A DNA stretch of 9,215 nt. It comes from Dehalococcoidia bacterium. GTDB lineage: Bacteria > Chloroflexota > Dehalococcoidia > UBA3495 > JAAXIE01. Every line of letters starts with the position of its first letter. The stretch's first letter is position 1. Made by a program: the position numbers and the translations under genes. Under the pieces are notes generated by a model, which did no database searches, had not been told where the DNA came from, and saw nothing but the letters and a program-made list of their open reading frames with translations. The stretch lies in the NCBI GenBank assembly GCA_012270525.1, contig JAAXIE010000337.1:1-9215 (forward strand). Reading direction: 5' to 3'. This document shows positions 1 through 5,468 of this stretch, piece after piece.

Positions 1-572
1 ACCTCGCTCCGAATGAGGCCATGCTGCATCTCGCCGGGGTCATGGACTGCATTCTCTGCGGGGCCTGCGTCTCCGACTGCACCGTCCTGGAGGTCGACCC
101 CAACTTCCTCGGTCCGGCCGCCTTGGCCAAGGCCTACCGGTTCGTCGCCGACCCCAGGGACTCCGCCGACGATCACCGGCTGCAGGAGTTGGGCAAGTAT
201 GCTGGCATCTGGGACTGCACCCGCTGCTTCGAGTGCGTGGAAGCCTGTCCCAAGGGCGTCGCCCCCATGGACCGCATCATGGCTCTCCGCGACCGGGCCA
301 TTGAGGCTGGCTACGACAAGAACCCCGGCGCAAGGCATGCCGAGGCCTTCGCCAGTTCGGTGGGACATACGGGGACGCTGGACGAGTTGCGTCTGCCCAT
401 CAAGACGGCAGGGATTACGAACCTGCCCGTGCTGCTGGGCTATGCTCCCGTGGCCGTTCGGGCTGCCCTGAAGGGCAAGATGCCACCCCTCATTCACAAG
501 TCGCTGCCCGGAGATAACGCCCGCAACGTGCGTCGCATCTTCCAGAGGGTCGAGGAAGAGGACGAGTCCTAG
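1..572 (+). CDS. sdhB: Succinate dehydrogenase/fumarate reductase iron-sulfur subunit, C-terminal part (5' truncated by window edge)
   Basis: The reading frame is open from the left edge (first full codon at base 3) to TAG at 570-572, so the amino end, where the [2Fe-2S] ferredoxin domain would lie, is outside the window. What remains is the alpha-helical dicluster domain. It has one Cys motif, CxxCxxCxxxC, at bases 48-80 and a second, CxxCxxCxxxCP followed by KG, at bases 216-251. In ordinary SdhB/FrdB the second motif has only two of the three leading cysteines and binds [3Fe-4S]. Here all four are present, which points to two [4Fe-4S] clusters as described for class-E complex II (SdhABE/MfrABE). 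The role would be to carry electrons between the flavoprotein and the next subunit at the membrane face. The HdrB-like gene 37 bases downstream fits this class. A HdrC-like protein is the main alternative. The ATG at 21 is internal, because conserved-looking sequence continues upstream of it. Confidence 0.85.
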   Translation, partial: LAPNEAMLHLAGVMDCILCGACVSDCTVLEVDPNFLGPAALAKAYRFVADPRDSADDHRLQELGKYAGIWDCTRCFECVEACPKGVAPMDRIMALRDRAIEAGYDKNPGARHAEAFASSVGHTGTLDELRLPIKTAGITNLPVLLGYAPVAVRAALKGKMPPLIHKSLPGDNARNVRRIFQRVEEEDES

Positions 573-597
573 GTCACCGACCCCCTCAGGTCACAGC

Positions 598-603
598 AGG
601 AGG
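598..603 (+). promoter_or_regulatory. Ribosome binding site of the HdrB/SdhE-like gene
   Basis: A perfect AGGAGG lies 6 bases before a TTG codon at 610. It fixes that TTG as the start of the next gene. Translation from it gives the family's usual N-terminus, with the first cluster cysteine at residue 9. Confidence 0.8.
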
Positions 604-609
604 TCCCAG

Positions 610-1497
610 TTGAAATATGCCTTCTATCCTGGTTGCGTGTCGCGCGGCGGTTGTCCCGAACTCTACCCAGCAGCGATGCAGGTCTGCCACAGGCTGGGCA
701 TCGAACTGGAGGAGATGACGGGGGCTTCCTGCACCGGCGCGGGGGTGCTCCAGGAGAAGAACCAGTTCTTGGGCGACACCCTGAACGCCCGCACCTTTGC
801 CATGGCGGAGCGGATGGGTCTGCCCATCATGACCATCTGCAGCACCTGCCAGGGTGTCATGAGCCAAGCCAACAAGCGGCTGAAGGACGACCCTGATCTG
901 CTGGCCAGGGTCAACGGTCACCTAGCCGAGGAGGGGCTGGAATACAAGGGCACCGCCGATCCCAAGCACCTGCTCTGGGTGCTGCTGGAGGACGTGGGGA
1001 TCGAGGCCCTGAGAGAGCATTTCGTGGTCCCCCTCGACGATGTCCGTCTCGCGCCCTTCTATGGCTGCTACATCATGCGCCCCAGCGAGGCCCTGGACTT
1101 CGAGGGGCATCCCGAACGCCAGACATCGCTGGAGACGGTCATCGAGGCCTTGGGGGCCGAGTTGGTGGACTTCGAAGGGAAGTCCCGCTGTTGCGGCTTT
1201 CCCATCCTGACCATCAACGAGAAGAACTCGGTGGCCATGGTCGCCAAGCACACCTCGGAGGTAGCCGATCTGGGGGCCGACGCTATGGTGACCCCCTGCC
1301 CTCTGTGCCATCTCAATCTGGACGGCTTCCAGCCCAAGGCCCAGGCCCAAGCCAAGCGCAACATCGACATGCCCATCCTCCACCTGCCTCAAGCCCTCGG
1401 CCTTGCCATGGGCATGGATCCCGGAGACCTGGGTCTCCAGCGTCATATCGTCACCCCCATCACCCTGCTGGGCAAGCTCGGTCTGTCGGTGGACTGA
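610..1497 (+). CDS. sdhE: HdrB-like CCG-domain subunit of class-E complex II (SdhE/MfrE type)
   Basis: This 295-residue protein starts at TTG and has two cysteine-rich CCG domains, the layout of heterodisulfide reductase subunit B and of the SdhE/MfrE subunit of class-E succinate:quinone or fumarate reductases. The C-terminal domain is complete: C153, C194-C195-G and C230-x-x-C233. The N-terminal domain has C9, C41 and C77-x-x-C80, but the second cysteine of the CC pair is threonine (T42), so this site is not a full HdrB ligand set. In Sulfolobus SdhE one CCG domain carries the [4Fe-4S] cluster and the other a zinc site, which is compatible with an altered first site here. No membrane segment is visible. 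The protein probably takes electrons from, or gives them to, the SdhB-like subunit encoded just upstream. The pair resembles the two halves of archaeal thiol:fumarate reductase TfrB. This SdhE is unrelated to the flavinylation factor of the same name. Confidence 0.85.
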   Translation: MKYAFYPGCVSRGGCPELYPAAMQVCHRLGIELEEMTGASCTGAGVLQEKNQFLGDTLNARTFAMAERMGLPIMTICSTCQGVMSQANKRLKDDPDLLARVNGHLAEEGLEYKGTADPKHLLWVLLEDVGIEALREHFVVPLDDVRLAPFYGCYIMRPSEALDFEGHPERQTSLETVIEALGAELVDFEGKSRCCGFPILTINEKNSVAMVAKHTSEVADLGADAMVTPCPLCHLNLDGFQPKAQAQAKRNIDMPILHLPQALGLAMGMDPGDLGLQRHIVTPITLLGKLGLSVD

Positions 1498-1510
1498 CCT
1501 CCGCTAGTTG

Positions 1511-1564
1511 GACTGCTTTTGCGGAGGAAAGCGCGTTGACGGCCGGGACCAACGAATGACCAGC
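1511..1564 (+). repeat. Upstream copy of a 54-base imperfect direct repeat
   Basis: This segment matches 2810-2863 at a constant offset of 1299 bases, with 42 of 54 positions identical when counted by hand. It includes a run of ten (CGGAGGAAAG) and a run of nine (CAACGAATG). It holds a GGAGG motif and a TTG codon 8 bases later, just like the downstream copy, but here the TTG frame reaches TGA after seven codons. The similarity stops at both ends, so this is a bounded duplicate and not just a shared ribosome binding site. Confidence 0.8.
1536..1559 (+). other. Possible seven-codon leader ORF coupled to the leucine-rich-repeat gene
   Basis: A TTG codon with GGAGG (1523-1527) 8 bases upstream opens a frame coding for MTAGTNE and ending in TGA at 1557-1559. 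The stop overlaps the ATG at 1556 as ATGA, a classical layout for translational coupling. The peptide corresponds to the first residues (MASENNE) of the protein starting at 2835, so it is probably the stump of a duplicated 5' end. Whether it is translated is inference. Confidence 0.4.
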
Positions 1565-2773
1565 AACGGGGAACGTCGGACCCGGGTTCGGGCCGCCTTC
1601 ATGACCGTCATGCTGTTCGCGATCTGCGCTACGTCACCAGTCCTCGCATGTGCCGAGCCTGAGCTTTCCTCTCCGCAATCGTCGCAGGATGACTCACCAC
1701 TGACACTGACAGTTGACCCAGCGTTGGTGGAGCAGCTCCGCGCCACCACCGAGGCCAACCGTGCTCTGTTGGCCGAGCTGCAGACGATTGCTCAGAGCAA
1801 CCGGGAGTTGGTAGAAGCAGTCGCTGCGGGCAACGAGGCCAGCAGACCATCGCCTGATTTGATGGCCGAGATCCAGAGGATGGCAGAAACCAACGTCGAG
1901 TTGCTGGACGCAGTCTCCTCGGTCAACGAGGCCAGCAGAGCACTGCTTAACGAGGTCAAGGCCCTCCGCCAGTTGAACGAAGAGTCGGAGGAGACGGTAT
2001 CGGCGCAGCAGCAGCTAGATGACCCAGCGTCGGGGCAAGAGGAGGCAGCACCAGTTCCAACGGACATCTGTTATAGGGGAATCTCCATGCAAGAGGCTCT
2101 TATCAGGAAGTTCATGGGACCCAACCTGTGCGCGGCCATCAGGACCGGGGAGTTATTTCGAATTGAGGAACTACGGGTGGATGCAACCGGACTTGAGGCT
2201 GACGATTTTGAACATATGCCCAATCTTCATGATCTGGAACTGAGCTATTCGGGAACAGCAACCCCGACGGCCTTATTCACGCACTTGCCACAATTGCAAC
2301 AGCTGAGGATAAGCGGGCCACCTTCGATCCTGCATCCGGATTTCTTTGCGGGCTTGCCAAACTTGGACACCCTGAGGATCGAAGTCAGAGTTCCGAATGA
2401 CCCAGAAGGGGAACCAAGAAGAACCTTTATGTTGTCTGGGAGAGTGTTTAGCGCACTACCGAACCTAAAGAGCTTGGGAATCACGGTCTCTGGGCTATAC
2501 CGAGGCGGTTGTATTGAACTGCACCCTGGAGCATTTCAGGGCCTCAGGACACTGGAATCACTAACTCTGCGCCAATACACGAACAGTCCTCCCCGTGAAA
2601 CATTCAGAGACCTAACATCATTGACTCAATTGGACCTGGGATCGCCCTGCGCCGACCCAGATGGCCAGCGCCGCACCCTCGAAATATACGTAGCAAACTA
2701 CGAGATAGCAGCCAGGCTGGACCACTCATGCGGGGCCTGCACCATAGTGGGGTTGCTTACAGACCAGCGATAG
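1556..2773 (+). CDS. Predicted exported coiled-coil and leucine-rich-repeat protein
   Basis: From ATG 1556 this is 405 residues. A basic N-terminus (RRTRVR, residues 7-12) and a hydrophobic stretch (about 13-31) end in VLA before C32, so it looks like a lipoprotein or secreted-protein signal. Residues 66-143 form heptad-like helical repeats of 28 and 31 residues beginning EANR/EASR, then a partial third, probably a coiled coil. After a linker and a capping-like segment with C172, six leucine-rich repeats follow with phenylalanine starts at residues 218, 241, 264, 298, 327 and 350. Several are spaced 23 residues, as in the TpLRR/BspA class, with the pattern F-x-x-L-P-x-L-x-x-L-x-L. Such proteins usually bind partners at the cell surface; the ligand is unknown. 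A TTG at 1508 is in frame but lacks a ribosome binding site and would put charged residues before the signal. GC content is lower than in the neighbours (about 51% in three 60-base lines counted by hand, against 63% in one line of the SdhE gene), suggesting separate origin. Confidence 0.8.
   Translation: MTSNGERRTRVRAAFMTVMLFAICATSPVLACAEPELSSPQSSQDDSPLTLTVDPALVEQLRATTEANRALLAELQTIAQSNRELVEAVAAGNEASRPSPDLMAEIQRMAETNVELLDAVSSVNEASRALLNEVKALRQLNEESEETVSAQQQLDDPASGQEEAAPVPTDICYRGISMQEALIRKFMGPNLCAAIRTGELFRIEELRVDATGLEADDFEHMPNLHDLELSYSGTATPTALFTHLPQLQQLRISGPPSILHPDFFAGLPNLDTLRIEVRVPNDPEGEPRRTFMLSGRVFSALPNLKSLGITVSGLYRGGCIELHPGAFQGLRTLESLTLRQYTNSPPRETFRDLTSLTQLDLGSPCADPDGQRRTLEIYVANYEIAARLDHSCGACTIVGLLTDQR
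1751..1984 (+). repeat. In-frame tandem repeats encoding the coiled-coil segment
   Basis: Three units lie head to tail in frame: 1751-1834 (28 codons), 1835-1927 (31 codons) and a partial 1928-1984. An identical 16-mer, CAACGAGGCCAGCAGA, occurs at 1831-1846 and 1924-1939, exactly 93 bases apart. The first unit lacks three codons after EANR compared with the second. The nucleotide identity suggests fairly recent internal duplication within the gene. Confidence 0.65.
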
Positions 2774-2795
2774 CCTCCCCCGCCTTACTCCCCCA

Positions 2796-2804
2796 TGTTA
2801 GTAT
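2796..2804 (+). promoter_or_regulatory. Possible extended -10 element before the nitroreductase-like gene
   Basis: TGTTAGTAT reads as an extended -10 (TG, one base, then TAGTAT with 4 of 6 matches to TATAAT), 30 bases before the TTG start at 2835. There is no recognisable -35 in the C-rich sequence upstream. It would allow this gene to be transcribed apart from the leucine-rich-repeat gene. The evidence is weak. Confidence 0.2.
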
Positions 2805-2809
2805 GACCC

Positions 2810-2863
2810 GACCGTTCTTACGGAGGAAAGTGGGTTGGCGTCCGAGAACAACGAATGCCCCGC
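2810..2863 (+). repeat. Downstream copy of the 54-base imperfect direct repeat
   Basis: This is the partner of 1511-1564 (42 of 54 identical). Here it covers the 25 bases before the start and the first codons of the nitroreductase-like gene, including its GGAGG (2822-2826) and TTG start (2835). This copy keeps the frame open (TGC where the other has TGA), so it is presumably the original. Confidence 0.8.
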
Positions 2864-4139
2864 TGATATGCTCGCTCAGGCGTGGGACTTTCCGCTGGGC
2901 AAGGCAATCGCAGGACGCCGCTCCCGCCGGTTCGGGCTGGGGATGGAAATCCCAGGTGGGCCGCTGGCCTTCCGGTCGCGACACGCCCCTTTCGGGCTGT
3001 CCAAGGCAGAGAACACCCTTCTTGTTTGCTCCGCCGTTGGCGTTACGGGATGGAACTTCGGCATCCCCTACACCACGGGAACGCCCGACTCCTATGCCAG
3101 CTACGCCATGCGATTGGGCGGGAGGGCGGTGCCGACCGGTGCGGCAGTCGGCACTCCCGAACTGTTCTATACCAACGATGATGGAATCTATCTCGTCCGC
3201 ACCCGCGATCTGGCCCCGCTGATCCACCAGCCAGCCGAGGACATCGAGGCCTTGGAACTGATGATGTCCCAGGTCGAGGATGCGACGTCGCGCCTGTCGG
3301 AGCATCGCCTGCAGGTCCCGCGCCAAGCACCGCATATCAGCGAGCACAACCTCTGGAACGCCAACCTGCCGGGCACGACGCTATTCATGCCGGTCACCGA
3401 CCTGTCGGAGCACCTCTTTTCCTCTTTGACCATGCGACTCATCGGTGGTTACTACGTCTACGACGACATGGCCAAGCGGCCTGCTGGCAATCCCGAACCC
3501 TACTTCCGCTCAGGTTTTCTGTCACGGGACAAGCCAGCACCTCTTTCCCTGATCGAACAGAACCTCTTTGTCACCGGCGTAGGGGCCATCACCCCCATGG
3601 CCCACAATATGATGCTGACCATGCAGGCGATGGGACTGGGCGGCTGGATGTTCACGGGCATCGGGGCCCACTCCGCCATGGGGGCCTTCGACGCAGACGG
3701 GTTTGAGACCCTGGGTTTCCGGTTCCTAAGGGACGAGCGATGGAATGCCCCGAACCCGGTTGGGCTCGACGGCTACTACGAGGCACTCTGCCCTCCCTAC
3801 TATCCGGACATGCGCGCGGCCGCCAGGGAGATCGCCCGCAGGAAGTTCGGCGAGGGCGGCACATACGATCCAGCCACCGATGGCCCCTTTCTGGATAACA
3901 CCAGGGTGAAGGGCAGCGTTTCCCCCTATTCCGAGCAGTTCGTGGAATACCTTGGAGATATCGCCCAGTACATATATGATACGTATGGCAAGTTCCCAGG
4001 GACTGCACCCACCATGCTCATGTGCATTTACGTGCAAGCCCAGCACATCGATGTGGAGTTCTACGACGCGCACTACAAGGACGGAGCCTATCTGGATACC
4101 CACCGCTGGCACATGGCCCGCTGGCACGGCCTGGCCTGA
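2835..4139 (+). CDS. Nitroreductase-like protein of unassigned function
   Basis: This 434-residue protein starts at TTG, with GGAGG 8 bases upstream. I do not recognise a named family with certainty. Two features recall the FMN-dependent nitroreductase fold. Near the N-terminus, RRSRRFG (residues 28-34) resembles the arginine-rich flavin-phosphate motif, and it is followed by a segment like the usual helix, SKAENTLLVCSAVGVTG (56-72). Late in the chain, a helix leads into MGLGGWMFTG (266-275), like the ALGLGT/CWIGG motif of nitroreductases. At 434 residues it is about twice the length of a standard nitroreductase (around 200), with an aromatic-rich C-terminal part (about 310-434) that I cannot assign. 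There is no signal peptide or membrane segment, so it is probably cytoplasmic. The DUF1326 gene follows after 32 bases and may be co-transcribed. The substrate, and whether it binds flavin at all, are open. The reading frame itself is secure from length, start signal and codon use. Confidence 0.75.
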   Translation: MASENNECPADMLAQAWDFPLGKAIAGRRSRRFGLGMEIPGGPLAFRSRHAPFGLSKAENTLLVCSAVGVTGWNFGIPYTTGTPDSYASYAMRLGGRAVPTGAAVGTPELFYTNDDGIYLVRTRDLAPLIHQPAEDIEALELMMSQVEDATSRLSEHRLQVPRQAPHISEHNLWNANLPGTTLFMPVTDLSEHLFSSLTMRLIGGYYVYDDMAKRPAGNPEPYFRSGFLSRDKPAPLSLIEQNLFVTGVGAITPMAHNMMLTMQAMGLGGWMFTGIGAHSAMGAFDADGFETLGFRFLRDERWNAPNPVGLDGYYEALCPPYYPDMRAAAREIARRKFGEGGTYDPATDGPFLDNTRVKGSVSPYSEQFVEYLGDIAQYIYDTYGKFPGTAPTMLMCIYVQAQHIDVEFYDAHYKDGAYLDTHRWHMARWHGLA

Positions 4140-4160
4140 CTCGCTTAGTTCAAGCCCCAC

Positions 4161-4166
4161 AGGAGG
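4161..4166 (+). promoter_or_regulatory. Ribosome binding site of the DUF1326 gene
   Basis: A perfect AGGAGG lies 5 bases before ATG 4172. It settles the start: the same frame is open back to 4022, but that extension overlaps the nitroreductase-like gene and has no comparable signal. Confidence 0.85.
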
Positions 4167-4171
4167 ACGCA

Positions 4172-4792
4172 ATGACTACTACCGATACCAGGTGGACGCT
4201 GAAGGGTGAATATTTCGAGAACTGCAACTGCGAGGTGCTGTGCCCCTGCATCGTGCAGGGCACGGGCATCGATCCAACCGACGGGCATTGCGATGTGGCC
4301 TTTGCCTTCCACATCACCGATGGCGACTTCAACGGCGTGTCGCTGAACGGGCTGAATTTCGTGGCCGCCTGCCTCACTCCCGGTCCCATGGAAGCAGGCA
4401 ACTGGACCTCCGCCTTCTATGTGGACGAGCGGGCCAACCCCCAGCAGCGCGAGGCCATGGAGCAGATCCTTTCAGGCCGGATGGGCAGCCCTGCGGAACG
4501 CTGGCTGGCCATGACCACCGATTTCAAGGGAATCAAGTACGTGCCTGTCGACTTCAAGATCGACGGCAAGACTCGCAGCGTGACCATCCCCGGCATCATC
4601 TCCTTCAACGTCGAGGGGATCACCAAGCGGAACCAGCCCGACGAGATGCTGTTGCGGAACACCGGTCACCCGGTCAACACTGACCTGTATCTCGCCAAGG
4701 GGACGGCCAGCACCTACACCGACCACGGCATGACCTGGGACAACACCAACCGCAACGGCCACTACGCACCCTTCGACTGGAACTGGCCCTAA
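4172..4792 (+). CDS. DUF1326 domain-containing protein
   Basis: This 206-residue protein shows the hallmark start of the DUF1326 family, GEYFENCNCEVLCPC (residues 12-26). It has four closely spaced cysteines, C18-x-C20-x3-C24-x-C26, and two more at C40 and C67. The family has no established function; the CxCxxxCPC cluster suggests metal binding or thiol chemistry, which is inference. Further conserved-looking blocks are FVAACLTPGPMEAGNW (63-78) and IPGIISFNVEGI (139-150). No signal peptide or transmembrane segment is visible, and the DUF2182 membrane protein sometimes found beside this family is not in the window. It follows the nitroreductase-like gene after 32 bases, probably in one transcript, so the two may act on the same substrate or cofactor. 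It is the last plus-strand gene before the convergent group. Confidence 0.88.
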   Translation: MTTTDTRWTLKGEYFENCNCEVLCPCIVQGTGIDPTDGHCDVAFAFHITDGDFNGVSLNGLNFVAACLTPGPMEAGNWTSAFYVDERANPQQREAMEQILSGRMGSPAERWLAMTTDFKGIKYVPVDFKIDGKTRSVTIPGIISFNVEGITKRNQPDEMLLRNTGHPVNTDLYLAKGTASTYTDHGMTWDNTNRNGHYAPFDWNWP

Positions 4793-4794
4793 TC

Positions 4795-4821
4795 GGGGCC
4801 ACGTCTCCCCCCTAGGGCCCC
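4795..4821. terminator. Possible hairpin between convergent genes
   Basis: GGGGCC (4795-4800) can pair with GGCCCC (4816-4821) around a 15-base loop, in the 54-base gap between two tail-to-tail genes where a terminator is expected. No T-run follows on either strand, so intrinsic termination is doubtful. Confidence 0.22.
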
Positions 4822-4846
4822 CCTAAGAGGAACGCTGGGACGGGGG

Positions 4847-5464
4847 CTAAAGGAAGAAGTCGGCCACTGGGCAGGTGAAACCGGGGAGAACGGGCGACCC
4901 GTCCAAGGTGTCATCGGAAGACAGGACCACTGCATCCTGGCTGGCACGGTGCACGGTGACCTGATTCCCGAGAGGGTCGACAACCCACACCATGATCACT
5001 CCTGCATCGAGCCACGTCTCTGCCTTCTCTTGCACGTAACGGCCGGTCTGTGATGGGGAAACGATCTCCACTGCCAACTCGGGCACCATGTCCGGATACC
5101 CGCGGGGCAACTCCTGCTCCGCGGGTAAGCGTTGATAGGATATGTAGGCAACATCCGGGCCTCTCACTGTATCCGGATCACGGGCCAGGATGAACCCCGG
5201 GTCTCCCGCCAACACGTGGCCAAGCCGGTATTGTCTCGCATGGGCCGTCAGTAGAAACGTCACATTGGCAGTCACCTGCCCGTGGCGAAAACCGGGTGGC
5301 GGCATCTTGTACAGCTTCCCCTCCACCAACTCATAGCACCCGTCGTCGGTGTGCTCATCAGGTAGGCACAACAGGTCTTCAGCGGTAAGGGGCTCCTTGA
5401 GGCGACGCCCCCCAAGATCCACAACATGTACCCGCGACGACGGATGGGGCTTGATGCGTGCCAT
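4847..5464 (-). CDS. Uma2-family (DUF820) PD-(D/E)XK nuclease-like protein
   Basis: This is 205 residues from the ATG at 5464. The frame is open further upstream to 5623, but that part overlaps the aminotransferase gene and does not look like the family. The Uma2 pattern is clear: CYELVEGKLYKMPPPG with E45 and G49, H61 of the following helix, RGPDVAYIS with D104, PELAVEIVSPSQ with E133, and K147 in the next helix, then W160 and D163-P. E45, D104, E133 and K147 are the likely metal and catalytic residues of the restriction-endonuclease-like fold. Uma2 proteins are numerous in Cyanobacteria and Chloroflexota; their cellular role is not settled and nuclease activity is predicted from fold. The gene begins 4 bases after the stop of the aminotransferase, implying translational coupling. 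No antitoxin or methyltransferase partner is present. Confidence 0.88.
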   Translation of the reverse strand: MARIKPHPSSRVHVVDLGGRRLKEPLTAEDLLCLPDEHTDDGCYELVEGKLYKMPPPGFRHGQVTANVTFLLTAHARQYRLGHVLAGDPGFILARDPDTVRGPDVAYISYQRLPAEQELPRGYPDMVPELAVEIVSPSQTGRYVQEKAETWLDAGVIMVWVVDPLGNQVTVHRASQDAVVLSSDDTLDGSPVLPGFTCPVADFFL

Positions 5465-5468
5465 CACC

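Noticed and set aside
13..471. Open frame with ATG overlapping the SdhB-like gene
   Set aside because: It is a shifted frame rich in S, P and R. The cysteine motifs are in the other frame.
571..594. Direct repeat AGGTCAC at 571-577 and 588-594
   Set aside because: It is only seven bases long, in a short gap between co-directional genes. Nothing else suggests an operator.
1191..1559. 122-codon plus frame ending at the leader TGA
   Set aside because: Most of it overlaps the SdhE-like gene out of frame. Only its last eight codons (1536-1559, including TGA) are of interest, as the possible leader.
4022..4171. N-terminal extension of the DUF1326 protein
   Set aside because: It overlaps the upstream gene, and AGGAGG before ATG 4172 fixes the family-typical start.
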